A stretch of 64,000 nucleotides of DNA from Apodospora peruviana (lineage: Eukaryota > Ascomycota > Sordariomycetes > Sordariales > Lasiosphaeriaceae): positions 496,001 through 560,000 of the forward strand of contig JAUEDM010000001.1 of the NCBI GenBank assembly GCA_033439685.1, in the 5' to 3' direction. Position numbers and translations under genes: made by a program. Of the stretch, positions 1 through 10,804 are shown in pieces (the first letter of the stretch is position 1; each line of letters begins with the position of its first letter). The notes beneath the pieces were generated by a model that saw nothing but the letters and a program-made list of their open reading frames with translations, was not told the origin of the DNA and searched no databases.

Positions 1-387
1 AACCCGTATTTCAACAATGGACACACGCCCCCGCCGCAAATGCAGCAAGGCATGCAACAAGGCTATCCATCGTATCAGAGCACGATTTCATCTCATCAGG
101 GAGTTCATTCGCCCCTGATGGGAGAGCTTGCGGGTCAGCAGCAGAATTACCAGTGAGTTTTACCTGACATTACTTCATATATAAGGATCAGGTTATTGAC
201 AATAACCTCTAGGCCAATGCATGAACAACACCAGTACCAAGCGCCAGTCGAGCTGCCGACGAGCGTGGGGTCGCCCATCCAACCGCAGCCCGGTTCGCCG
301 CCGCCGCAATATCCCCAGCAGCCGGATAGGAGGGACTCGTGGACGATGGGATCGGAAGGGCAGTTCGTGCAGGGGAATAAGCGGTGA
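1..387 (+). CDS. 3' end of a Gln/Pro-rich protein, cut by the window edge
   Basis: Only the C-terminus is present. Frame 1 is open from base 1 and reads Q/P/G/Y-rich sequence. A GTGAGT donor at 153 and a CTAG acceptor ending at 212 define a 60-nt intron; removing it joins the exon 1-152 to 213-387 in frame and avoids the TGA at 154. The tail ends with GQFVQGNKR and a TGA at 385-387. Low-complexity tails with a short APVELPT-like motif are common at the cytoplasmic end of fungal wall-sensor or multi-pass membrane proteins, but no domain is visible here, so the function is unknown. The intron is a multiple of three, so retaining it would simply truncate the protein at the TGA. Confidence 0.7.
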
Positions 388-3300
388 TCATCCGGCAAAC
401 GAACATCAATTCCAAGAAATTAAGACAAATCATTATCATTATCACACTATACCCTACTTTTTATCTAATACCGACCGACCAAATCATCATTACCGGTCAC
501 TTAGTCTTACGATATACCTAGCGATAATATATACTCAAATACATCGAATACCTACACTGCACGATCAGATCGATTGGAATAGAGGGAAAACGATGGAAGG
601 CGTACATATTCTTTTCTTGTTTGGGAGGAGGAAAGCGGCGTTAGGGCGATGGTTGGTTTGGTCATTTTGGGTTTGGCCGTATGGGTTAGCACGTTCAATG
701 GGAGGAATCGAAAAGTGCCTTCATTCTGAACAAGCAAGGTCGTTATCTGGTTTGATGGGCGAAGGAAATACTAGTAGTGTAATTGTTGTAGGCTTTGCTT
801 TTGACGGCATTTTAACTGAATATCATTCACATACAGGTAGTTGCAAACTACAATTTTACCTGCCTAACTCAACTTCCAATTGCTTTGCAGTATCACGGGA
901 AGGTGTTTTTCCATCAATCGTTGAAGGCGAGTTTACCTCACTGTGCCTCAACATCTTGGTTGGGCTGGTAGGCACGGTAGCCTCGTAACCTAACTAACAC
1001 CAACACCAAGATACCTTAGGAACCACAACACACAAAAACATCAGCATGATGCCATTGATGGGTGCCACTTCAGACCAACCAGTCCGGGACGATGACTTGA
1101 CTAACACCAAGATAGAGGAAAGATCGGTATGGAGATGCCATTAATCGGTGCCACGTTTCTTATTTTGGGTTTCGGGAAGGAGGCGGCAACGACGATGACT
1201 CCAGACGAGACGAAACCAGAAATGCCAAGTGAGGCGTTTTTCTGGTCGGTTCTGGTCTGGTGAGCTAATCTATCATGCTTTCCAGCTTGGTGGGATCTAC
1301 GCCTTACGCCGCTGGTGTTGGGTGTGAGTTGGTCGTTCGCCGCGCGGTTATGTACCTTAATGTGTATGTGTCTGTGGGAGGGTCACAGCAGCGCGGATGC
1401 TTTTGTTTGACCCGGCTCTATTGTTTGGAGTCTGCATAGTACAGGGCGGGTTGTAAATACGTGAGGTGAGCCGAGGAGGGTTACTTGCTGGAGCGGGATG
1501 ACCAGTTCATTGGTTTGAGTAATGTGTAAATTGGGAGTTGCCAGGTACGTAGTAGCTATAGCAGGTAAGGTATTCCATAGATAGAGTCCAGTACAGTGCA
1601 GGTTGTAACATGATGAGGTTAACCGAGGTGCGTTGTTACCTACTGTGGCGGGACGACCAGTTCGCTGGTTTGTGTTCATGGCTCGGGAGTTTGGTTGAGC
1701 AGCAGCTATAACAAATTAGGTAACTAATCCATAGAAAGGTAGGTGCTACAATGAGTGCTGTTGTTGTGTCCATCAAGGGGTTACATGGCAGAAAGACCGA
1801 GCGCGTTTAGCTAGGTGGCCGCAAGAGCTGCGACCGCAATAGCTATGTTACGATTTCCCGGGCTGCTATTCTGGTTGTTGTTCGGTGTTGTTGTTGTTGT
1901 TGTTGTTGTTGTTGATGGTGGTGGTATGAGATTATCCGCCAGACGAGGCTACTGCTGCAGGCCTGGTTGTTGGCCTCCTCTCCCTCATGCTCGGGTCCAT
2001 ATCTTCTTGTTCGTGAGTGTCTACCTACACTGCGATCTACAGTAGCTACTACAATTGACCATTTTTGTTGTTATTCTCATGTCAATTTAGTCAAAAGAGA
2101 GGCATATTTGAAAATAGTAAGTGGCAAAAATCATATAGACGAGATGGACAGAAATAGAAGCGTGTAACACATGCGGACAGTCTCGTGGGGGCGGCGGGCA
2201 TCTGGCATCGATTGAGGAAGGGTGCCATTGCCTTGCGAGAAGATTTGGGGTGGTGGTGTGTTGTGTTGCAAAGCAACATATATTACCTTCACTACCTTCT
2301 ACTCCATGATGCGAGTGCATATGTAGCTTGCTTTTGCTTCCCCGTGGGAATTAACCGGCAGGATGGCCCCCAAGGACGACTGCTGGCAGATTCCAATGTG
2401 GTGTGTTGCTCGTTAAAGAATACACAGCGTCGGACTGCCGGTAAATACATTTTGGCATATTCGAGGAGGTCACGCTGCAGGAAATGGGCCGATGGATACC
2501 TGCAGCCTGCCTTGCCTCCCCCCTTTCCTACTCAGAAGCTTATGACAGCGCAGAGTTAGAGAGCCATGCAAATACCGAGAGCCAGTTCCCAACGCAGGCA
2601 CCAGATCGGTTATTAACTTCCACATCACGGAAATCCAAGATAGGTATGCAGCCGTGGCAGCGTGGTGTCATGCATCGAGGCACATACTTGATGCTCGATA
2701 ATGATTGGGCAGCCCGTTTCCCCAGTTCCCCCCACGATGCCCGTCTTACCGGATAATTATGCGCGAACCTGGTCCGGGATGACTATAATTATACCCAGCT
2801 CACTGGGAGTGAGTAGGATATAAAGTTCTAGGCACTTTTACTTGGTCAGTAACATACTGTAACTGACTGCCGCGATGCCAATCACCTTCAAGCTCCTTTA
2901 CTGCCGCACAACTTTATTGGATGACCCCCCAACTCGGTATAACTCCTGTCGTCTACTCATGTTGGTGATACAACCAAGAATTATCTTGGGAAGTAAGTTT
3001 GGTGGAGTTGGGCGCCATTGTGGGTTCCAAAAAATGCAGCTTGTGTGACCACGCATATATCGGGTTGGACCGAGTGAGGCACGCGAGACAGCATCACCAA
3101 CACCGGTTGGACCAAACCAGCGCCTATTCATGCTCTCCGTAACAGACAAACGTGGAAACGGCAACGGCGTAAATATAAGGTAGGTAACCAACTGCACTGT
3201 ATACGATGCCTTATCTGATCGCCACAGTAACAACACGTCATCGTCATTGTCATGGTTATACCAACCTCTTGCCGAGATAGGAAGATGGTGTTTCGAATAT

Positions 3301-3579
3301 ACACTATACTGTGGCGGCCATTGTCGGCGGGATATGTCACCATTTTTTCTATGTTACGGCCCGAACAGTACCTAGATAGGTGCTCCCGTTGGCGCATAGT
3401 CGTCTTACCTGATGGATGTACGTACATGATAGGGCCGGCCGTTGAGCAACATACGCATACGCCATGAAGAACCACTGTTCAGCGATTCTTTTCTTTCTTA
3501 CTGCTGGACGACTCAAATTAGATTCCAATCAAATGGAAAATTCATAAACTCACCTTTCTCTCTCTCTTCTCTCTTGCCC
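388..3579. other. 3.2 kb spacer with no supported gene
   Basis: Open frames here are short and on both strands, with no family resemblance. It holds a diverged tandem duplication (1438-1740), a short direct repeat (about 1048-1070 and 1134-1154, both carrying GATGCCATT..GGTGCCAC) and a GTT microsatellite at about 1887-1914. The rest shows nothing I can name. Confidence 0.6.
1438..1740. repeat. Diverged tandem duplication, about 152-bp unit, two copies
   Basis: Copy 1 starts at 1438 with AGTACAGGGCGGGTTGTAA and copy 2 at 1590 with AGTACAGTGCAGGTTGTAA. Both continue through a shared GACCAGTTC..TGGTTTG block and AG(T/C)AGCTATA to a CCATAGA tail. Many differences are C/T or G/A transitions. Confidence 0.65.
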
Positions 3580-4197
3580 TCAAAAATTCCCAAAATACTT
3601 CCTCCTAATAATCTCCATGTCCAACACTCTCGGGTCAGGGGTAATAAACCTGCCGACCTCAGCCTGCCAAAACGCATCCTGCGGATTGACGTGCCAGGCA
3701 GACGTGTACTCCCAGTATGGCGGCATCCACCCGACCGTCTCCCAATCAATAATACTAACAATCTCGTCCCCGCGCACCATGATATTCGTATTGCTCAAGT
3801 CACCGTGTGTAAACACCAGCCTCGGCCACTCCTCTCCATAAAAAGCAGCAAGTTCCTTCAGACCGGGAAACTGCTCCTCTCCAAAATCTTTGACGTCCTG
3901 CCCTCCGAGAAGTTCCCTATGGAAAGCACAGACTGTCTCAAACGGGCCCCAATGCGATTTCCTAGGCAACCTCAAATCAAAAACTGGCCCCTTTCCCGTG
4001 ACGTCGGCGACGCCCACGAACTTCCCTCCATTTGGTGATGGTAGGTTTCGCATCTCGCTGATCATATCCCTTAGCTGAGCAAGGATTTTGGTTTTCTCAG
4101 AATCAAGTCCGGTGACCCATCCCCTACTCAATGGCTCGCCTCTAATCCGGGTCTTGGCGTCATTTTTGGATTTGGCGCTGGGAGAGGAGTTGTAGAT
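3580..4197 (-). CDS. APH-family (aminoglycoside phosphotransferase-like) protein, C-terminal kinase lobe only
   Basis: The frame encodes a clear APH/choline-kinase-like catalytic lobe: a conserved entry (IRGEPLSRGW), the Brenner-type catalytic motif HGDLSNTNIMV, and the metal-binding IIDWE. It ends ..RKYFGNF with a stop at 3580-3582. In-frame reading opens only after a TGA at 4198-4200, and there is no ATG before the catalytic helix, so the N-lobe with the ATP-binding strands is missing or not recognised. A possible short intron (GTGCGG donor at about 4207, AAG acceptor at about 4154) would attach another open frame upstream, but that segment does not look like an N-lobe. Typical fungal members are about 250-400 residues; about 200 are visible here. 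It is either a gene with an unresolved 5' exon or a 5'-truncated pseudogene. The family name does not imply drug resistance; the fungal substrates are unknown. Confidence 0.65.
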   Translation of the reverse strand: MYNSSPSAKSKNDAKTRIRGEPLSRGWVTGLDSEKTKILAQLRDMISEMRNLPSPNGGKFVGVADVTGKGPVFDLRLPRKSHWGPFETVCAFHRELLGGQDVKDFGEEQFPGLKELAAFYGEEWPRLVFTHGDLSNTNIMVRGDEIVSIIDWETVGWMPPYWEYTSAWHVNPQDAFWQAEVGRFITPDPRVLDMEIIRRKYFGNF

Positions 4198-4703
4198 TCA
4201 CCGCACGAAAGTTTGGTCAAGATTCCTGGTTCGTTCAAGATGAGTGTTGTTGAGACTGAAGTCGACATTGTCTTTCGTGGTGATGGTGTAAGTGAAGTGG
4301 ATGCAAGGAGTGAGGTAGAGCTTATGGATATTTCGTTGGAAGAATAAGGGCGAGTCACATGACCGGAACACACACCGTACGGGTTATTATAAAGATAGAA
4401 TAACACTTACACCCACGCCAACTTATATTTCAACTAAAGAAGAGAATTTGAGCCGACAGGTTGGCCGATGATCAAAAAGTTAAAAAAAAAAAAAAAAAAG
4501 CATGGGATACATGTAGAGACCACCCAAGACTGAGGAATAGAGGATTGAAGCGCTCGAGAAGCTGGCTAATATCAAGCTGCTAGATTGGGAAAAGGTTGGC
4601 AATAAGATTAATCTTGTAAACTGGACTTGATCTCAGGACATGTGTTGCCAGCTTTCACTGGCCATTGTATAAACAAGTCCCTCAAACTCCCCGACCTTGA
4701 GGT
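4198..4703. other. Spacer between the APH fragment and the S66 peptidase gene
   Basis: It contains overlapping open frames on both strands (4200-4350), a poly(A) run near 4481-4499, and a short plus-strand frame ending in LLDWEKVGNKINLVNWT at about 4630. None is assignable. Confidence 0.5.
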
Positions 4704-5786
4704 TTACACAACCGCCCCCTCAACAACAGCAAACCGATCCCGTTCAGAATCCATCTTAGCCAACACATCATACGGCAACGTAACCATAGGCGCAGTATGT
4801 CCAAAATCGACATTGAACAGAATTGGAAACTTCCCCACCCCCCTTTCCTCATCACAGAACAACCCCATAATAACATCAGCATATCGCTTTCTCTTCGCGT
4901 CGGTATCATATCCATACGCACGCCCAATAACCAATCCAGCAGCGTGATCAAACACCCCCTGAGCAATCAGATCCGCGAACCCAGCGCGCACGCGATCAAT
5001 GGGCGGACCCATTTCATCGTCACCCGTAGCGGTTTCCATAAACACGATCTTGTCGCGCCAGTCCGGACGGATGGCTTGCACGCCGCCCAGCCGTGCCGCG
5101 ACGGTTAGACAGCCCCCAAATAAACGGCCTGTCGCTTTTCCTTGGCGAAGCCAGGTCCATTTTGGTGAGGGTAAGAGTGGGGGAAGTTTCGTGGACGACG
5201 GGTGGTCGTAGAATTCGTGGTTGCCTTCGTGATATTGCAATGAGCGTGGGATTTCGCCAAACGGTTTGCCGGGAGTTGAGAGGATTTTAAACATATTTTC
5301 TACACAGAACGATAAAGCGGAATCGGGATCTTCGGTTGATGAAGACGGTAGCCCGAGTTCTGGGATCGCGCCGGGGCCATAAAAGGTCCGTAAACCTGTA
5401 AGAGCGTGCAGGAACCAATGGAACCCGGTGATGTCGGAATACCCGACAAAGATTTTTGGGTTGGCGCGCATATGGGCGTGTAAGTCAGTATCGGCGATGA
5501 GATGAGGCAGGAGTTCTGTGAATGTTGTGCCGCCTATTGTTGCGATGATGGCTGAGACGGTCGGATCAAAAAAGGCGGAACGGATTTCGGAGAGTCGGTT
5601 CCTTATGGATGATTGGATTCCTGTGTCTTTCGTGAAGAAGGTGCGGACTTTGTAGCCTCTTTTTGTGAGGACGTCCGTTGCGCGGGACATGACTAGATGC
5701 AGTGTGTCGTTTAGTCGTGCTGAGGGTGAGATGAAGGCTATTGTGTCGCCTTGTTTGAGTGCCGGGGGAGTGATGGGGGATGGCAT
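4704..5786 (-). CDS. S66-family LD-carboxypeptidase / MccF-like serine peptidase
   Basis: A single-exon gene of 360 residues. Peptidase family S66 uses a Ser-Glu-His triad to cleave amide bonds next to L/D or nucleotide-linked substrates; bacterial relatives recycle peptidoglycan tetrapeptides or inactivate microcin C. Visible here are the N-terminal Rossmann-like start (GDTIAFISPSA), the nucleophile motif GYSDIT (Ser117), a Glu in the IVFMET segment, and the catalytic His in VDFGHTAPMV near the C-terminus. Length and motif order match the family. I chose the ATG at 5786 (MPSPITPP); the frame extends 14 codons upstream, but those residues precede the conserved fold. There is no signal peptide, so it is probably cytosolic. 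Fungi lack peptidoglycan, so the substrate is unknown; detoxification of a microcin-like nucleotide-peptide is one possibility. Bacterial ancestry of fungal S66 genes is plausible but not tested here. Confidence 0.9.
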   Translation of the reverse strand: MPSPITPPALKQGDTIAFISPSARLNDTLHLVMSRATDVLTKRGYKVRTFFTKDTGIQSSIRNRLSEIRSAFFDPTVSAIIATIGGTTFTELLPHLIADTDLHAHMRANPKIFVGYSDITGFHWFLHALTGLRTFYGPGAIPELGLPSSSTEDPDSALSFCVENMFKILSTPGKPFGEIPRSLQYHEGNHEFYDHPSSTKLPPLLPSPKWTWLRQGKATGRLFGGCLTVAARLGGVQAIRPDWRDKIVFMETATGDDEMGPPIDRVRAGFADLIAQGVFDHAAGLVIGRAYGYDTDAKRKRYADVIMGLFCDEERGVGKFPILFNVDFGHTAPMVTLPYDVLAKMDSERDRFAVVEGAVV

Positions 5787-7199
5787 TTTGATGGATTTGA
5801 TGATAGTGTGAAGTTGGAGGTTATTCACTCTGCACAGATCGAGATGTTTAGCTCTTTTCGGATTTGAAGTGTATTTGGTAGTTAGAGGACGGGATCATGG
5901 AGGTTTTGTCGTGTATATAAACATATCGCAGAGCCGCAACCCACAAGGCTAGAGTCATCAAAGTTGAGGGTCATGTAATGCAGGTCATTAGTAAGAGTCT
6001 GAGATGGTTTACATGCACCTGCCCTGTCGGGATGTAAGTTCGTGCACGTCACTGTAAGGGCGTTGCAGGATGCAGCAGCATGCATTAGTGGTCTGCCCGG
6101 ATCTTTTAGAAGCGGAGCCATTTCCGAGGTTCTGACAAGGATATCAGATTGTCTTCATCCATCCGGACTCGAGGATACGGGGCCGAGGCGTCCATGTCGC
6201 CATCCGACTCCGACTCCGACTCCAACTCCAACGGACTTGAAATCGGAGAAGGCTCCTAGCTCCCTGCGAACTGGCATCAGTGGTGCATTACTTTGGATTC
6301 TATGCTGGTGGGATTTTAAGCTGCTCATCAAGCTGCTGCAAGCGGGAATTTAAACCCACGCGGTTCGGTTCGGAGGAAAGGGAGCAAAACGTCAAGACAT
6401 ACTCGCCTCTGTGATATCCGAGTTTGTCCATGTCCTCCAGGCTGGTTGATATATGTTAGATCGAGAGCTTTGTTATGCTCCGGTGGACGGAACCTTGCCG
6501 GACCTAGCAGTCACTGGATGGAGGCTTTCCTGATCTTTGTCCCCGAGGAAAGCCGGGAAATATAATCATGTTGGTTAGGTGTTGGTTGGAATGGGAGTTT
6601 TCTGTCTCACAAATTTCTATCCCACTTCAAATCTGCAATGCCAAACGAGGGAGGTGCCTCATCTGTTCCAGTTTTCATCTCCCACGATTCAAGTTATATT
6701 CTGATAATGGATGCCTGTTCCGAGTCTGGCTTTGAATCTTGTGTGTCTGTGTGTGTTGTTTTGGTGGTAATGGTGGAAACTCGCGGGAAAGGGGAACGGG
6801 CTGTTTTGCTAATAACCAATATCTGAGGAGACCAAATTGTGGCACTTATTCTCCTTATTATATTCGCTGGAAATACTTTCATACGCTGCCAAAGGTAGCC
6901 ATGGATAGCTAGGCAGCTACCTCTGATTTTATCCCTGTCCAAGTTCCATGCCCAACCCAAAATTTCAATACCATTGCTGGCCGTCTTCCACAAAACCATG
7001 GGCGTGTAATTCCAACATGAAAAACCCGGGCCGAGCCAATTTCAGTTCCTCTTGTGTGGGTGATGGCGAGCTGACGCCTATCTCAAGTACCATAGAAAAG
7101 TCAGTCCCATCTTCTAATCAGTCTTAGTGCCATTGGGCTCGTCTGCAATACCTTTTTTCCTTGCGACTGGAAGAGGAGCCCTGGCAGCAAATCCCGGCT
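5787..7199. other. Spacer with no supported gene
   Basis: It contains a hexanucleotide microsatellite (CCGACT/CCAACT units) at about 6206-6235. No frame has recognisable protein character. It should include the promoter of the S66 gene and the 3' flank of the 7200-8228 gene. Confidence 0.5.
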
Positions 7200-8228
7200 C
7201 TAGCAAAACACGGTACCCGTCTCCATGTCACAAACAGTAGCCAGGGTATCTTTTCGTCTGACTTGGTCCGAAAAAAGCGATTGGACTAGCGCCGCCAAAG
7301 ATTCATCGCGAAACTCATAAGCCTCAAGGGCTTCGCCGGCTGGGATGGATTCGAGAATGGAGAGACGAGGTTCTTCCGCGGCGGCAGGCTCAACAGCGGC
7401 CGCTTGCTCGGTGCCATGACTGAAACGAATCGCTTTGTCGACTCGGCGCAGGGTTTCGAGGACTTGAGGGTCAACCTCTTCAAAGCTAGAACTGGAGTAC
7501 TCCATCCCAGAGGATTCCCAGGACTTGTCGTCGTCGGACTTGATGTCCCCCGATGGAACCTTCATTTTGGTAAAGTAGTCGTCCACAATCACAAGGGGAT
7601 TCGAGCTGTTGCCGGGGTCTTCTTCGCCTTTGTCGTCGTTGTAGTCATCGTCCGGAAAATCACCGTATTTGGCGGGGAAGTTGGAACGAGTCTGGGCAAA
7701 CGGGATCTCTTGTTCCGCCTTGTGGGAGCTGGTATCCGGCATGTCAGCGTCAACTAAGCTGGGACTCTCCGAGTGGTCTCCGTCCGCAGGCGGGATCGCT
7801 TGTTCCGACTCGTAAGAGCTGGTATCCAATATGTGAGCGTCATCTGACATGAAACCCTCCGAGTGGTCTTCGTCCGCCGTCGAACCGAAAGAGAGCCGAC
7901 TTTGGCGGCCGTCCAAGCGCCACGCCATAAACTTCTTGCTATAATTTTTGCTGGATACTCGATGGCGGTAAGCTGATGTAGTAAAAATGTCTTGATAGCA
8001 AGATTCGGTGCGGCTTTCTCTCAGTTGAGGAGGTTCTGAGTTGCTTTGCGGTCTTTGGTAAGAGAAAGGAGAACGTGACCAGCACACAGGAGCTACTTCG
8101 TACTTTGAGTGTGTAAGAATGCGCGTGAAAAGCACGAAATTCTGCTCGGGGCAGCCACGACGTTCCCGTTCATGCGCATCTTGAGGAAAGAGCAACAGCT
8201 TCGTGATGCATGCCAGTCGGCGCTGCAT
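7200..8228 (-). CDS. Acidic hypothetical protein with an internal tandem repeat
   Basis: A single open frame of 342 codons if the first ATG at 8228 is used. An internal ATG at 7928 (MAWRLDGRQSRL) would give 242 residues and contains all of the distinctive composition. The protein is rich in Asp/Glu/Ser and largely disordered by composition. Two adjacent segments of about 30 residues resemble each other: both read D-HSE, then a D..DTSS block, then EQ(A/E)IP. The C-terminal 100 residues are more ordered-looking, with a helical stretch ending CDMETGTVFC. No known domain is recognised and there is no signal peptide or membrane segment. Which ATG is used cannot be decided from sequence. It is likely a lineage-restricted gene. 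Confidence 0.45.
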   Translation of the reverse strand: MQRRLACITKLLLFPQDAHERERRGCPEQNFVLFTRILTHSKYEVAPVCWSRSPFSYQRPQSNSEPPQLRESRTESCYQDIFTTSAYRHRVSSKNYSKKFMAWRLDGRQSRLSFGSTADEDHSEGFMSDDAHILDTSSYESEQAIPPADGDHSESPSLVDADMPDTSSHKAEQEIPFAQTRSNFPAKYGDFPDDDYNDDKGEEDPGNSSNPLVIVDDYFTKMKVPSGDIKSDDDKSWESSGMEYSSSSFEEVDPQVLETLRRVDKAIRFSHGTEQAAAVEPAAAEEPRLSILESIPAGEALEAYEFRDESLAALVQSLFSDQVRRKDTLATVCDMETGTVFC

Positions 8229-10804
8229 TCAACATGAGGTTTGAGCTGCTTTCGGGAGCGGTGACTACACAATGAACTGCACGGAAAGAAATATCAAAGG
8301 AAAGCGCGGGTTGTCTTGGACATTGATACACCGTAGTATGGTAGTTTCCGCCTTTCTTGTAAACATCACGAAGTCGTTTGCCTTGGTGTTCATGACCGTC
8401 CGGCCAACACACCTGGAACAGCTGAAAATGAAGAAGTCCACACAACCACATAACAGGCTCCCCGTTGGGCGGTCCCTCGCTTTTGTATTCTTATTCATAG
8501 TGTCAGCGTTTCTTGGTACTGCAATCTTAGTTTACAGATTCATCTGATTCCGCGATGAGGCTTAGCTCAGAATACGTACACATACAACACAAGGAAGCAA
8601 CCATGTGATCCTGCTCATCTCCATTCTCAGAGTAAGATTTAGCCGTGTGCGAGGAATATTTCCAAAATTGGAAGCTATGATCTGTTTCTTTTGATCCAGC
8701 ACCTGCTTGAAAAGGGAAAACAAGGATGTCACAATCGGGAATCGAACCGACGATCTTGCCAAAAACATTGGATATGGGCGCGTCCTCCACGGAATCCACC
8801 GATGTGATGATCGATTCCTTCTGTAATGAACATCCGCAAGATGTGGCTGATCAGTGTGCTACTGTGTGTATTTGGGTCTGTACAGCAATGTTGATAGCTG
8901 AGCCTGATCATATCCCTCCACTTTGCGTGGACAGGAGGTCATTTTGGCAGGATGTGTTTATTATAGTACGTACCGGTATGTGACCGTTGTCTGGTACACG
9001 TAGACTGGAAGGTAAATAAGAAGCAACATAACACACAATCTCTTGTTGTTATTATTTGTAAATATCTGAAACAGGACTGACCTGGGGAGAAAGAATAACT
9101 TTGCCCTACGAGTTGTGCCTGCTCATTTGACTTCGTGAAGCTGTCGTTGTCAAAGGATAGTCTCGGTTTCGGATTCCTTTATTCCGTATTGTACTTAATA
9201 GCTTTTGTTAGAGTGTACCGTTTTCACGACCGTTTTCCCCCGACTTTGACGAAATCCGAACACGGCCAGTTGCATTATCTGTGAGTTCCTTTTGGCGTGA
9301 ATATCGTATAAGCGGGAGCCAAGGAACGAGAATTCCGGGTTGTCGAAAGTGAAAGAAGAAATTTGTGTTTGAATAGGCTCTGTTAGGGCCGCGGAAGAAG
9401 GAAAGGAGACAAAGGCCGATTATGTCGTCAGTTATTCAATACGTGCCGTGAAACTGCCAAAGACAAAAAAGGGGAAAATTGTCAAATACTGTTTAGGTTG
9501 GTGTTGGTGTTGGGAGAGGGAAATGTATACCTGTAAGTAACGTAAGGGAATCGGGAAATACTTTAGGATCGGGAGTTCGGGCAAAGCAAGACCCACTCCG
9601 GTGTCGAACTGAGGACACGGAAGGAGATAGATGTGGATTTAGTACTCGGGGCCGAGAGCCGGAAGCCAAGACTTCCGAGATCCATCGGAAGCGCCATGGT
9701 GGGTCCGCCGTGTCACCGAGTCCAACCACCCGCACCACCATTGTCCTCCTCTAGTCCAAGCTCCCGGTGCGCAGCTGAGTAGCAGTGCACCGTGCTGTGG
9801 ACAAACTGGCCTCTGAACCGGTTAAATATCGAGTCGGCTTATTGTCCCCGGTCTCACGCTGTTTTTGGTCGTTCCCGGAGGCCGGGCTGGACCTCTCTAA
9901 AAGCACCCCGTAATCAGCTGGCATTCCAGCCTTGGGTGTAGGCCATTCGAGTTGTGATAGCCAGCCACCTCGTCATTGAAAGGCCTTTCAGAACTTAGAG
10001 CTTCAATTGGCAATTGACTGAGATTCGTTTCCTTTGGCCTGTGTATTCATTGATCACGTCAAGGGGGGATTAATTCCAAGTCGTGGCCCCGGAACATGCT
10101 GCCCGTAGTCGTCATTCAAGAAAGGCCAGATTTGTCCTTGTCGCGTGCAATTCATGTGACGATATGGTGCATCCCGTCCATCGAGATTCGGGACGTTGCC
10201 GTCGGGGCCCAGAAGGGAAGCTCGGGCAATCAGGGACAACTCCAAGCCCCACATTCTGTGGTTCCGACATGTCACTTTTGTCAAGGATCCTATTGAAGAC
10301 AGAGCGATGCACTAACAGTTATACTCTTACATAATCATCCGCCTCTTGCTCCTTGCTACGGCACCAGCGCCACCTGCAGCAGTGCACGGCGGCCCCTCAC
10401 TGTGAATTTACGTCGTTTGGTGGTTAAGGACACAGTTGTATGTTACCGGATCTGAGCTCAGCAACGGCCCGGAACGGCGAGTGTCAACTTTGCATTTGCA
10501 ACAAAAACCTTCTGCAAGGCCACTTCTATTTATCAAACACACTCGTCTTTGTCGAAGCCTTATTCAGCTGCTGTGCTAGCTTTGCTGCGTTTCTTTTTGT
10601 GTTGCTGCCCTTTCTTTCGACCAGACCAGACCAGGTTCATCCCACAACTTCCAAGCTTCGGGAAGTCTTTGATCCACTAGAGCTCAGCGACGACATCATT
10701 CCACACTCCCACTGCGCCAGCAGGTCTGCAACCTCGCACCTCTTTGACCAATTCGTCAAAACACAGACCGATTCACCCACGAGAAAACCAAAATCGCAAC
10801 AATA
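8229..10804. other. 2.6 kb spacer, mostly empty
   Basis: Apart from one weak candidate frame (8527-8799, minus) I see no gene. The last 300 bp before 10805 are pyrimidine-rich (for example CCCTTTCTTTCGACC at about 10607) and probably hold the promoter and leader of ERV29. Confidence 0.5.
8527..8799 (-). CDS. Possible exon of an unidentified gene
   Basis: The minus-strand frame has protein-like character in its first half (SIPDCDILVFPF) and C-ending codons, preceded by an ATTACAG acceptor-like site. An ATG with a good context lies further upstream (about 8948, MTSCPRKVEGYDQ), but the obvious donor would join the two out of phase. No start, partner exon or family could be established, so this is only a candidate. 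Confidence 0.18.
   Translation of the reverse strand: MDSVEDAPISNVFGKIVGSIPDCDILVFPFQAGAGSKETDHSFQFWKYSSHTAKSYSENGDEQDHMVASLCCMCTYSELSLIAESDESVN

Noticed and set aside
221..988. 255-codon plus-strand frame overlapping the first gene
   Set aside because: It overlaps the supported last exon in another frame and has no family resemblance; it continues through AT-rich spacer.
3442..4038. 198-codon plus-strand frame
   Set aside because: It lies antisense to the APH catalytic lobe, whose conserved motifs decide the strand.
4479..4499. Poly(A) run as the tail of a LINE or processed pseudogene
   Set aside because: No retro-element coding sequence or target-site duplication was visible beside it.
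8726..8790. tRNA T-arm-like sequence on the minus strand (GGTTCGATTCCCG)
   Set aside because: The T-stem does not pair, no acceptor, D-arm or anticodon arm fits upstream, and the segment reads as part of an open frame.
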